Source of the DNA: an uncultured Aquincola sp.
Lineage (GTDB): Bacteria; Pseudomonadota; Gammaproteobacteria; Burkholderiales; Burkholderiaceae
Direction of reading: 5' to 3'
DNA length: 32,103 nt
NCBI GenBank assembly: GCA_937883885.1
Contig: CAKZXL010000103.1
Coordinates: 1-32,103, forward strand
Part shown: piece by piece, positions 7,602-15,622 of the stretch
How the letters are laid out: each line of letters opens with the position of its first letter
How positions within the stretch are numbered: the stretch's first letter is position 1
Made by a program: the position numbers and the translations under genes
The notes under the pieces: generated by a model
What the model was told of the DNA's origin: nothing
The model's database searches: none
The model's input: the letters and a program-made list of their open reading frames with translations, nothing else

Positions 7602-9245
7602 TTGGCCAAGTTCCCCCCTACTCCGCCCGGGCCGCATGCGCAGCCCCACCCCGCCCGCTGGCTGGCCCTGCTGGCCGCCGCGGCCTGCACCGCCTGCGGC
7701 GGCAGCGATGGCGATGACACGCCCGCCACGCCCACGCCGGTGGCCCTGGCCTGCGAAGCCGCCAGCTTCGCGGCGCTGAAGCTGGACAACGCCACCATCA
7801 CCTCGGCCACGCCGGTGGCCGCCGGCAGCTACACGCCGCCCGGCACCAATGGCGCGTTGACCGGGCTGCCGGCCTTCTGCCTGGTCAAGGGGCAGGCCAC
7901 GCCCACCGGTGATTCGCTGATCAACTTCGAGGCCTGGGTGCCGCAGGGCAGCGCCTGGAACGGCAAGCTGGTGACCACCGGCAACGGCGGCTACAGCCCG
8001 GCGCTGAGTTACCGCGACATGGCCTATGCGCTGGCGCAAGGCTATGCCGCCATCGGTGGCGACACCGGCCACCAGGGTGACCCCAATGCGATGGACTGGG
8101 GCCTGGGCCACCCCGAGAAGATCACCGACTGGGGCAGCCGCTCCATCCACGCCATCACCGTACCGGCCAAGCAGCTGGTGGCCACGCTGCAGGGCCAGCC
8201 GGCCAAGCGGGCCTACTACTACGGCTGCTCCACCGGCGGCCACCAGGCCTATGCGCAGGTGCAGCGCTACCCCACCGACTTCGACGGCGTGATCGCCGGT
8301 GCGCCGGGCAACAACCGCACCGCACTGAATGCCGAATTCCTGTGGCGCTATCTGTCCAACCGCAGCAGCCAGGCCGATCCCGCGCTGCTGCTGACGCCGG
8401 CCAAGGCCGCGCTCATCACCAATGCCGCGGTGGCCGCCTGCGACACCATCGACGGCGTGGCCGACGGCGTGATCGAAGACCCGCGGCAATGCACCAGCGC
8501 GCGTTTCGACGTGGGTTCCTTGCAGTGCAGCGGCGCCGATGCCGCCACCTGTCTGACGGCAGCGCAGGTGGCTGCGGCGCGCAAGATCTACGCCGGCCCG
8601 GTCAACCCGCGCACCGGCGTGCAGATCTACCCGGGCCAGGTGGTCGGCAGCGAATCGGGCTGGCCCGGCTACTGGGGCGGCGCCGAGCCGGTGCGCACCG
8701 ACTACTGGCGCCTGTGGGCCTTCGAGAACCCGCAGTGGAACTGGTGGACCTTCGACTTCGACCGCGACTTCAGCTTCGCGCTGGCCAAGGTGGGCAGCCG
8801 GGTCGACCAGACCAGCACCGACCTCTCGGCCTTCAAGGCGGCGGGCGCCAAGCTCATCACCTTCCAGGGCTGGATCGACCCGGTGGTGGTGGCCACCGAC
8901 ACCATCGCCTACTACGAGAAGGTGAAGGCGGCGCAAGGCTCGCAGGCCGAGGTGGACCGCTTCTTCAAGCTGTTCGTGGTGCCCGGCATGGGCCACTGCT
9001 CGGGTGGGCCGGGGGCCACCAGCTTCGGCAATGCCGGCACGCCGCCGGTGGTGGATGCCGACCACGACCTGCTGTCGGCGCTGGACCGCTGGGTGGAACA
9101 AGGCACCGCGCCGCAACGCATCGTGGCCTCGCGCGTGGCCAATGGCGCGGTGGTGCGCACCCGCCCCGTGTGCGCCTGGCCCGCCAAGGCCGTGTACGGC
9201 GGCAGCGGCAGCACCGACGACGCCGCCAACTTCAGCTGCCGCTGA
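7602..9245 (+). CDS. Tannase/feruloyl-esterase-family lipoprotein
   Basis: 547 residues. The N-terminus has a basic/proline lead, a hydrophobic core and Cys residues (LLAAAACTACGG) suited to lipoprotein processing, so it is probably anchored outside the cytoplasm. The family's CS-D-HC arrangement is intact: GCSTGG with Cys209 and Ser210, QGWID with Asp426, and PGMGHC with His465 and Cys466; the two Cys would form the active-site disulfide. A CDTIDGVADGVIEDPRQC loop resembles the calcium site of the lid domain. Members hydrolyse esters of hydroxycinnamic, gallic or other aromatic acids; MHETase belongs to the same fold family. The TTG start has AGGAG six bases upstream. The substrate is not determinable here. 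The next hydrolase follows after 20 nt. Confidence 0.9.
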   Translation: MAKFPPTPPGPHAQPHPARWLALLAAAACTACGGSDGDDTPATPTPVALACEAASFAALKLDNATITSATPVAAGSYTPPGTNGALTGLPAFCLVKGQATPTGDSLINFEAWVPQGSAWNGKLVTTGNGGYSPALSYRDMAYALAQGYAAIGGDTGHQGDPNAMDWGLGHPEKITDWGSRSIHAITVPAKQLVATLQGQPAKRAYYYGCSTGGHQAYAQVQRYPTDFDGVIAGAPGNNRTALNAEFLWRYLSNRSSQADPALLLTPAKAALITNAAVAACDTIDGVADGVIEDPRQCTSARFDVGSLQCSGADAATCLTAAQVAAARKIYAGPVNPRTGVQIYPGQVVGSESGWPGYWGGAEPVRTDYWRLWAFENPQWNWWTFDFDRDFSFALAKVGSRVDQTSTDLSAFKAAGAKLITFQGWIDPVVVATDTIAYYEKVKAAQGSQAEVDRFFKLFVVPGMGHCSGGPGATSFGNAGTPPVVDADHDLLSALDRWVEQGTAPQRIVASRVANGAVVRTRPVCAWPAKAVYGGSGSTDDAANFSCR

Positions 9246-9265
9246 CCCCAACGAGGAGACGAGAC

Positions 9266-11395
9266 ATGCATAGACAACTTCACCTGCCCCTGGCGGCCCT
9301 GGCCGCCGCCGCGATGCTGGCCGCCTGCGGCGGCGATGGCGGCAGCGACAACCCGGCCACGCCAGCCAAGACGCCGCAGCTGCGCCTGACCATCAGCGCC
9401 ACCGAAGACTTTGCCGGCACCTACGGCAGCGTGGGCGCCTACGAGAAGCTCACCGGCGTGATCGAAGGCGAGGTGGACCCCGCCGACCCGAAGAACGCGG
9501 TGATCCAGGACCTGCAGCTGGCGCCGCGCAATGCCAACGGCCTGGTGAGCTACAGCACCGAGTTCGTGATGCTCAAGCCCAAGGACATGAGCAAGGCCAG
9601 CGGCGTGCTGCGCTACGACGCGCCCAACCGCGGCAACATCCTGACGATGCTCAACCCCGCCGCCACGCCCAGCGATGCGGTGTACCTGGAGCGCGGCTAT
9701 GTGATGCTGTACGCGGCCTGGCAGGGCGACGTGCCCAAGAGCAACCCCGCGCGGCTGACGGCCACGGTGCCGGTGGCCCGCAATGCCGACGGCAGCAGCA
9801 TCACCGGCCCCTACCGGTCAGAGCTGGTGCCCACCGCCGCCACGCCGGCGATGAGCCTGCCCGGCGGCGTGTTCAACGGCAGCATGGTTCCGTACGAGCC
9901 GGCCAGCCTGGACAACACCCTGGCCGGCTACAGCCTGACCCGCCGCCGCAACGAGACCGACCCGCGCGTGGCCATACCGCCCGCCGACTGGAAGTTCGCC
10001 ACCTGCGACGCGGCGGCCAACCCCTTCCCCGGCACCGCCAGCCCCACCAGCGTGTGCCTGAAGGGCGGCTTCGATCCGCAGTACCTGTATGAGTTGACCT
10101 ACATCGCCAAGGACCCGAAGGTGATGGGCGTGGGCCTGGCCGCGCTGCGCGACGCGGTGAGCTTCTTCCGCGGCAAGGCCGCCGATTCGGCCGGCACGGC
10201 CAACCCGCTGGCCGGCCGCATCACGCACACCATCGGCCAGGGCACCTCGCAGTCGGGCAATGCGATGAAGACCTTCCTGCACCTGGGCTTCAACCAGGCG
10301 CTGGACGGCAGCAAGGTGTTCGACGGCATGTACGCGCACGTGGCCGCGCGGCAGACCAACATCAACACCCGCTTTGCGGTGCCGGGCGGCGGTGGCGGCC
10401 TGCGCACCGACCACACGGCCTTCGGCCAGACGGCCCCGCGCGGCCTGGCCGCCGACTACGTGGACGATGTCAGCGGCCGCCAGGGCGGCGTGATGAAGCG
10501 CTGCGCCGCCACGGCCACCTGCCCGAAGTTCTTCCTCGGTCTGTCGGGCACCGAGTTCTGGCAGCTGCAGGGCTCGCCGGTGCTGACCGATGCCTACGGC
10601 TTTCGCGACCTGACGCAGCCCGACAACGCCCGCATCTACTACTACGCCAGCACCCAGCACGGCGGCGCGGGCGGCACCGCCAGCATCAGCTACGCGCCCA
10701 GCCGCAACGTGTACCCGGCCGGCACCGTGGTGCACTTCAACGACACCTTCCGCGCGCTTTTCATCGCGCTGGAAGACTGGGTGGTGCGCGGCACCGAACC
10801 GCCGGCCAGCCAGGTGCCCCAACTGGCCGACGGCACGCTGGTGCGGCCCGAGCAGCTGGTGTTCCCGGCGATGAAGGGGCTGACCTGGCCGGTGGGCGGC
10901 ACGGCCAACGCGATCCCGGACTTCAACTACCTGGCGCGCTACAACGGCTTTCCGCTGTTCGACTTCGGGCCGCAGTACATCCCGCAGGACGAATCGGGCA
11001 TCGCCACGCTGCTACCGCCCTACTACACCGGCCGCGACTATGCGATCCTGGTGCCGCAGGTGGACGCCGGCACGGGCCTGACCAAGGCCGGCATCCGCAG
11101 CGTGGAGGCGCAGGCGCCGCTGGGCACCAGCATCGAGTTCAACTACGTGGCCACGCCCGGCATCGTCGACCTGTCCAACCTGACCGGCAGCTTCATCCCC
11201 TTCCACAAGACGGAAGCGGCACGGCTGGCGGCGGGCGACACCCGACCTTCGCTGGAAGCGCTGTACGGCACCCAGGCCGGTTATGTGGCGGCGGTGACGA
11301 CGGCGGCCGACCAGCTGGTGGCGCAGCGGCTGCTGCTGCCGCGTGATGCCGCGCTGCGCAAGCAGCAGGCGGCGGCGACGGTGGTGCTGCCCTGA
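9266..11395 (+). CDS. Large alpha/beta-hydrolase-domain lipoprotein (Abhydrolase_10 type)
   Basis: 709 residues. The signal sequence ends in AMLAACGG, a good lipobox, with a GSDNPATP linker, so it is a probable outer-membrane or periplasmic lipoprotein. The body resembles the large alpha/beta hydrolase domain family (PF20091 type): a YLERGYVMLYAAWQGD segment, GQGTSQSGNAMKTFL as nucleophile elbow (Ser328 more likely than Ser330), GFNQALDG..VFDGMYAHVA, and an STQHGG near the expected His. The family is poorly characterised but contains esterase-like enzymes. The ATG has GAGGAG seven bases upstream. It is the last gene of the rightward block and probably co-transcribed with the tannase-like gene; both exported hydrolases may act on one substrate. 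Confidence 0.85.
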   Translation: MHRQLHLPLAALAAAAMLAACGGDGGSDNPATPAKTPQLRLTISATEDFAGTYGSVGAYEKLTGVIEGEVDPADPKNAVIQDLQLAPRNANGLVSYSTEFVMLKPKDMSKASGVLRYDAPNRGNILTMLNPAATPSDAVYLERGYVMLYAAWQGDVPKSNPARLTATVPVARNADGSSITGPYRSELVPTAATPAMSLPGGVFNGSMVPYEPASLDNTLAGYSLTRRRNETDPRVAIPPADWKFATCDAAANPFPGTASPTSVCLKGGFDPQYLYELTYIAKDPKVMGVGLAALRDAVSFFRGKAADSAGTANPLAGRITHTIGQGTSQSGNAMKTFLHLGFNQALDGSKVFDGMYAHVAARQTNINTRFAVPGGGGGLRTDHTAFGQTAPRGLAADYVDDVSGRQGGVMKRCAATATCPKFFLGLSGTEFWQLQGSPVLTDAYGFRDLTQPDNARIYYYASTQHGGAGGTASISYAPSRNVYPAGTVVHFNDTFRALFIALEDWVVRGTEPPASQVPQLADGTLVRPEQLVFPAMKGLTWPVGGTANAIPDFNYLARYNGFPLFDFGPQYIPQDESGIATLLPPYYTGRDYAILVPQVDAGTGLTKAGIRSVEAQAPLGTSIEFNYVATPGIVDLSNLTGSFIPFHKTEAARLAAGDTRPSLEALYGTQAGYVAAVTTAADQLVAQRLLLPRDAALRKQQAAATVVLP

Positions 11396-11405
11396 GGCAG
11401 CTGCT

Positions 11406-11429
11406 GCAGGGGCTTTGAACAGCCCCTGC
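11406..11429. terminator. Bidirectional hairpin terminator between the hydrolase gene and proA
   Basis: A perfect nine-base stem, GCAGGGGCT and AGCCCCTGC, with loop TTGAAC, sits in the 43-nt gap between convergent stops. There is no long T-run on either side, but position and symmetry support a shared terminator. Confidence 0.7.
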
Positions 11430-11438
11430 GGCGCCCAA

Positions 11439-12737
11439 TCAGGTGCGCACTTCGCCGTTGCCCAGCACCACCCACTTCATCGAGGTGAGGCCTTCCAGGC
11501 CCACCGGGCCGCGGGCGTGGAACTTGTCGGTGCTGATGCCGATTTCCGCGCCCAGGCCGTACTCGAAGCCGTCGGCAAAGCGGGTGCTGGCGTTGACCAT
11601 CACACTCGCCGAATCCACCTCGCGCAGAAAGCGCATGGCGTTGGGGTGGTTGGTGGTGAGGATGGCGTCGGTGTGGTGCGAGCCATAGCGGTTGATGTGC
11701 GCAATGGCTTCGTTGACCGAATCAACCACCTTGACGCTGATCACCGGCGCCAGGTATTCCTCGGCCCAGTCTGCCTCGGTGGCCGGCTGCACCGCCAGGC
11801 CCGGCACGTCGCGCAGGATGGCGGCGGCGCGCTCATCGGCACGGCATTCCACGCCCTTGGCCGCGAACACGGCGCCGATGCGGCCCAGGAAGGCCGCGGC
11901 CTGCCGCTCATGCACCAGCAGCGATTCGGCGGCGTTGCAGGGGCTGTACTTCTGGGTCTTGGCGTTGTCGGTGACCTTGACCGCCAGGTCCAGGTCCACG
12001 TCGGCATCCACATACACGTGGCAGTTGCCGTCCAGGTGCTTGATCACCGGCACGCGGGCTTCGGCGCTGATGCGCTCGATCAGCGACTTGCCGCCGCGCG
12101 GAATGATCACGTCCACATGCTCGGGCATGGCGATCAGCCGGCCCACCGCGGCACGGTCGGTGGTTTCCACCAGCTGCACCGCCTCGGGCGGCAGGCCGGC
12201 GGTGGTGAGCGCCTGCTGCACCAGGCGCCACAGCGCCAGGTTGGAGTGGATGGCCTCGGAGCCGCCGCGCAGGATGGCGGCATTGCCGCTCTTGATGGCC
12301 AGCGAGGCAGCCTCGATGGTCACGTTGGGCCGGCTCTCGTAGATCATGCCGAACACGCCCAGCGGCACACGCATCTGGCCCACCGAGATGCCGCTCGGCC
12401 GGCGCTTGACACCGGTGATCTCGCCGATCGGGTCGGGCATCGCGGCCAGCTGCTCGCAGCCTTCGGCCACGGTGTCGATGACCTTGGCGCCCAGCTTCAG
12501 CCGGTCCAGCATGGGGCCGGCCAGGCCGTTGGCGCGGGCGGCGTCCAGGTCGCGGGCGTTGTCCACGTCCAGCGCGGCCACGCTGGCGCGCAGCAGGCGC
12601 GCCAGCTCGATCAGCGCCGCATTGCGGGCCTGGGTGGGCGAAGCGGCCATCACCGTGGCGGCGGCGCGGGCGGCAGTGCCCACGCGGGCCATGTAGGCCG
12701 GAATGTCTTGAACGGAGGTGGCGGTGTCGTTCGGCAT
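11439..12737 (-). CDS. proA: Gamma-glutamyl phosphate reductase (glutamate-5-semialdehyde dehydrogenase)
   Basis: 432 residues, normal ProA length. It uses NADPH to reduce glutamyl 5-phosphate to the semialdehyde, the second step of proline synthesis. Landmarks are [49 protein letters not shown] and the catalytic Cys267 in [11 protein letters not shown], plus [10 protein letters not shown] near the C-terminus. The start ATG at 12735-12737 was chosen because the upstream in-frame residues are not family-like. proB is not in the window. The AEC carrier gene lies 25 nt upstream on the same strand, so co-transcription is possible. Confidence 0.97.
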   Translation of the reverse strand: MPNDTATSVQDIPAYMARVGTAARAAATVMAASPTQARNAALIELARLLRASVAALDVDNARDLDAARANGLAGPMLDRLKLGAKVIDTVAEGCEQLAAMPDPIGEITGVKRRPSGISVGQMRVPLGVFGMIYESRPNVTIEAASLAIKSGNAAILRGGSEAIHSNLALWRLVQQALTTAGLPPEAVQLVETTDRAAVGRLIAMPEHVDVIIPRGGKSLIERISAEARVPVIKHLDGNCHVYVDADVDLDLAVKVTDNAKTQKYSPCNAAESLLVHERQAAAFLGRIGAVFAAKGVECRADERAAAILRDVPGLAVQPATEADWAEEYLAPVISVKVVDSVNEAIAHINRYGSHHTDAILTTNHPNAMRFLREVDSASVMVNASTRFADGFEYGLGAEIGISTDKFHARGPVGLEGLTSMKWVVLGNGEVRT

Positions 12738-12762
12738 GGTGCGCCGATTGTCGCCGAGCCGG

Positions 12763-13755
12763 TCAACCCACCCAGGCCAGCACGGCCAACCAGATCGGCG
12801 CGGTGGCGGCAAAGGCCAGCGTCGACAGCACGATGGTGGAGGTGGTCTCGCCTTCCAGCGTCTCGTAGCGCTGCGAGAACATCAGCGTGTTGCTGCCGGC
12901 GGGCAGCGCCGCCATCATCACCGCCACCTGCAGCGGCAGGCCCTGCAGGCCGAAGCCCCAGTGCGCCACCACCAGCACCACCGCCGGCAGCACCATCAGC
13001 TTGGTGAAGGTGAGCGCCACGGCGCCGCGCAGGCTGCCGCGCAGGCCGTAGTAGGCCAGCGACATGCCGATCAGCGTCAGGCACAGCGGCACCACGGCCG
13101 AGCCCAGTTGCACCAGCACCTCGTCCACCACCGCGGGCAGGCCCAGGCCGGTGAGGTTCCAGGCCATGCCGGCCAGCACCGGCAGCACCACCGGGTGGAT
13201 GATGGTGTTGCGCACCGTCACCTTCAGCGTGGCCAGCAGCGTGCCGCCGCCGGCCTCTTCATGGCGGGCGCGGGCACGCGCCAGATCCAGCTCGGCCAGC
13301 GTGGTGAGCACGGTCAGCAGCGTCAGCGAATGCAGGCTGACGATGGTGATGTGCAGGCCCAGCCCGGCTTCGCCGAACAGCGCCGCGGCCATCGGCACGC
13401 CGATCTGCAGCGTGTTGCCGAAGCTGGCCGACACCGCCCGCACCGCGGGCGCAGCCGCCGCGCCGCTGCCGGCGCGGTTGCGGTGGCGGCCGATGGCGTA
13501 GACGATGACCGCCAGGCCCACCACCGGCACGAAGAAGGCGCCGATCAGCCCCCAGGGCATGTGCGCGAAGTCGAGCCGCGAGGTGGTGCGGAACAGCAGT
13601 GCCGGCACGAAGATGTAGAAGGCCGCGTTGCTGAGCGTGCGCGCCGGGTCGGCCCCCTTGCGCTCATCGCCCAGCCACCGCATGCGCCCCACCACCCAGC
13701 CCAGGCCGGCGGTGAGGAAGATGGCAACGAGCTTGTAGAAGACGGCGAGGGTCAT
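12763..13755 (-). CDS. AEC-family (auxin efflux carrier-like) membrane transporter
   Basis: 330 residues with about ten hydrophobic segments. It starts [20 protein letters not shown], and has the conserved N-terminal [13 protein letters not shown] and the C-terminal [12 protein letters not shown] and [16 protein letters not shown] signatures of the AEC/PIN-like family (MdcF/YfdV group). Bacterial members move carboxylates such as malonate or malate, but the substrate cannot be read here. The start at 13755 is preferred; another at 13785 adds a hydrophilic ten-residue lead. It is on the same strand as, and just upstream of, proA. Confidence 0.88.
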   Translation of the reverse strand: MTLAVFYKLVAIFLTAGLGWVVGRMRWLGDERKGADPARTLSNAAFYIFVPALLFRTTSRLDFAHMPWGLIGAFFVPVVGLAVIVYAIGRHRNRAGSGAAAAPAVRAVSASFGNTLQIGVPMAAALFGEAGLGLHITIVSLHSLTLLTVLTTLAELDLARARARHEEAGGGTLLATLKVTVRNTIIHPVVLPVLAGMAWNLTGLGLPAVVDEVLVQLGSAVVPLCLTLIGMSLAYYGLRGSLRGAVALTFTKLMVLPAVVLVVAHWGFGLQGLPLQVAVMMAALPAGSNTLMFSQRYETLEGETTSTIVLSTLAFAATAPIWLAVLAWVG

Positions 13756-13815
13756 GCAGGCCGGAGTATCGCGGCTACGGGTCAACCCTGGCCCGCGCCG
13801 GCCCGCATGCCCTCG

Positions 13816-14493
13816 TCAGGGCTTGCCGTAGTTCGGCGAACGCGGTCCGTACAGCACGCCGTTGAAAACGCCGCCCGACAGCAGGCGGTTCGAGGCGATG
13901 CCGGCGTAGCGGTAGCCTGCATCGGTGCTGCTGGCGATGATCTGCGACACCACCGCCTGCACCAGCAGGCCGACCAGGCCCGCCTGGTTGCTTTGCTGCT
14001 GCTCGGCCGACGAGGCCGTGGCCTTGCCCTGCCACAGCAGCTCGCCGCTGCGCAGGTCGACGATGCGACCCTCCACCGCCACCACGGTATTGCTGCTGAC
14101 CACCGCATAGCTGGTGCCGTACTGCTGCACGGTGAGGTACACCGCCGCATCGGCGCCGAACACCTCGCGCAGCTTGGCGCGGTCCAGCGCATGGATGTCG
14201 GCCGCGGTGGTCAGGCCGTTCTCGCGGAAGGTTTCTTCCACCAGCGACACCGGCATCACGTAGTAGCCGGCCTCGGCCAGCGGCAGCGTGGCCTGCGACC
14301 ACACGCCGATGCCGCCCTTGACCTCGGGCGACTGGTTGAGCGGTGGCAGCACCAGCAGCGAGGCCGGCTTGGCCTGCTTGAACGCGGTGTAGTCGTAGGG
14401 CTGGCGCTGGGTGGCACACCCCCCCAGCAGCATGGCAGCGCACAGCAGCGCCAGGGCGCCGGTGCGGCGCAGCTTGAACAAGGTCTTGGTCAT
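13816..14493 (-). CDS. DUF799 lipoprotein (GNA1162 family)
   Basis: 225 residues. Signal peptide with lipobox MLLGGCAT. The mature protein has LLVLPPLNQSPEVKGG, ETFRENGL and YLTVQQYGTSYAVVSSNTVVAVEGRIVDL, as in the meningococcal lipoprotein GNA1162 family, which has a TolB-N-terminal-like fold. It is third in a three-lipoprotein operon, 13 nt after the DUF4810 gene. Probably an outer-membrane lipoprotein facing the periplasm. Function is not established. Confidence 0.88.
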   Translation of the reverse strand: MTKTLFKLRRTGALALLCAAMLLGGCATQRQPYDYTAFKQAKPASLLVLPPLNQSPEVKGGIGVWSQATLPLAEAGYYVMPVSLVEETFRENGLTTAADIHALDRAKLREVFGADAAVYLTVQQYGTSYAVVSSNTVVAVEGRIVDLRSGELLWQGKATASSAEQQQSNQAGLVGLLVQAVVSQIIASSTDAGYRYAGIASNRLLSGGVFNGVLYGPRSPNYGKP

Positions 14494-14506
14494 GATGGGC
14501 GGCGGG

Positions 14507-14860
14507 TCAGGACTTGCGGCCATCCATGCGCTTGAGCAGCGAATCGATGTACGGCGCGGACTCGGGGAACTGCGCCTTTTCGGCCTCGAACTGCGAGCGC
14601 GCCTCGGCATCACGGCCCAGGCGCAGTTGCAGCAGGCCCACGTGGGCGCGGAAGCCGGGCGGCAGCGGCGTGCCGGTGGCCGCCGCCTTCTGCTGTGCCT
14701 CGGCCAGCGTCTGCAGTTGCTGCTCGGGTGAGCGACCGTCGCCCTTGAAGTGCTCGTACAAGCTGTCCTGGTAAGCACCCCAGTGGTACAGCGGCTTGGG
14801 CGCCTGGGCGCAGCCGCCCAGCAGGGCCGCGGCCACCATCAGCCATGCGCCGCGCTTCAC
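14507..14860 (-). CDS. DUF4810 lipoprotein
   Basis: 117 residues. GTG start overlapping the upstream stop as GTGA. Lipobox ALLGGCAQ is followed by PKPLYHWGAYQDSLYEHFKGDG, the DUF4810 hallmark, and a TPR-like helical pair (GFRAHVGLLQLRLGRDAEARSQFEAEKAQFPES). An in-frame ATG seven codons later would truncate the signal peptide and is unlikely. It is the middle gene of the CsgG-DUF4810-DUF799 set and probably an assembly partner in the same lipoprotein complex. Confidence 0.87.
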   Translation of the reverse strand: MKRGAWLMVAAALLGGCAQAPKPLYHWGAYQDSLYEHFKGDGRSPEQQLQTLAEAQQKAAATGTPLPPGFRAHVGLLQLRLGRDAEARSQFEAEKAQFPESAPYIDSLLKRMDGRKS

Positions 14861-15540
14861 GGCGCCACCTTCGCGGCGGCGCCCCACTGCGCGCCGTCAT
14901 AGGCCACCACCAGCTTGTTCACGGCTTCGCGCACGGCCAGGTCCAGCACCTTGCCATTGAGCGTGGCGTCGTAGCTGGCGGTGCCGCCGAAGCCAATCAC
15001 CTCGCGGTTGGACAGGCTGTACTCACCCGCGCCCTGCACCGAATACACCACCTCGGAGGTGGCGCCGTTGACCACGTTCAACGTGACCTTGGCATAAGCG
15101 ATCTGCGACTTGCCGCGACCCAGCAGGCCGAACAGCTGCTGGTCGCCCACTTCCTTGCGACCGAACTCGGACACGTCGCCGGTGACGATGTAGTCCGCAC
15201 CCTTGACGGCCTGCGCCTGGGCCTTGAACTTGGCTTCCTGCTGGGCCTCGGCCAGGTTGTCGCGGTCCAGCACGTTGAAGCGCTGGGTCTGCTGCAGGTG
15301 CGAGATGACGATGGTCTTGGCCTGGCCGCCCAGGCGGTCGACGCCGTCCGAGAAGATGCCGCGCATGAAGCTGGAGCGGTTGTCGAACTTGCCGACCACC
15401 ACCGGCACACGCGCGCCGCGGTAAGGCGCGGCGGCCGATTCGACCTTGGCCACCTCCACCGAGCGCGAGGCTTCGGTGGCGCAGCCAGCCAGCAAAAGAG
15501 CGGCGGCCCCGCAGGCCGCCGCAATGAACATGTTCTTCAT
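14857..15540 (-). CDS. CsgG-family lipoprotein
   Basis: 227 residues. Lipobox ALLLAGCAT, with a strong GGAGGGG site upstream of the ATG. Core motifs are VVVGKFDNRSSF, LGGQAKTIVISHLQQTQRFNVLDRDNL and GADYIVTGDVSEFGR, as in CsgG/HfaB-like proteins. CsgG itself forms the curli secretion channel, but this short member lacks curli genes nearby and instead heads a conserved three-lipoprotein operon (compare NMB1162-1164 of Neisseria). A pore or cell-envelope complex is plausible, though not shown. Confidence 0.88.
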   Translation of the reverse strand: MKNMFIAAACGAAALLLAGCATEASRSVEVAKVESAAAPYRGARVPVVVGKFDNRSSFMRGIFSDGVDRLGGQAKTIVISHLQQTQRFNVLDRDNLAEAQQEAKFKAQAQAVKGADYIVTGDVSEFGRKEVGDQQLFGLLGRGKSQIAYAKVTLNVVNGATSEVVYSVQGAGEYSLSNREVIGFGGTASYDATLNGKVLDLAVREAVNKLVVAYDGAQWGAAAKVAP

Positions 15541-15588
15541 GACCCCTCCCTCAGGCGTTTTGGAAGGGGCGTATTCGACCGCGCTTCA

Positions 15589-15604
15589 CCGCCACTTTTG
15601 GCGG
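15589..15604. terminator. Small hairpin between topB and the csgG-like gene
   Basis: CCGCCA and TGGCGG arms with a four-base loop, 19 bases past the topB stop. No T-run follows in the minus direction, so it is at best a weak terminator and topB transcription may continue into the lipoprotein operon. Confidence 0.35.
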
Positions 15605-15622
15605 CGGTTCATATTCACCAGT

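Noticed and set aside
7602..9245. Calling this gene a MHETase of a plastic-degrading pathway
   Set aside because: It shares the tannase fold and the CS-D-HC arrangement, but I cannot confirm MHETase lid residues and no PETase-like gene is in the window.
6744..9251. Minus-strand open frame opposite the Bug and tannase genes
   Set aside because: Gly/Ala/His-rich shadow; the plus-strand genes have signal peptides, catalytic residues and ribosome sites.
8342..9265. Upstream extension of the Abhydrolase_10 frame into the tannase-like gene
   Set aside because: The lipoprotein signal sequence begins at the ATG at 9266, with a ribosome site before it; the extension is an out-of-frame reading of the tannase-like gene.
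14857..15540. Curli secretion channel csgG
   Set aside because: Only the fold family matches. No csgA, csgB, csgE or csgF neighbours are present and the operon context is the DUF4810/DUF799 set.
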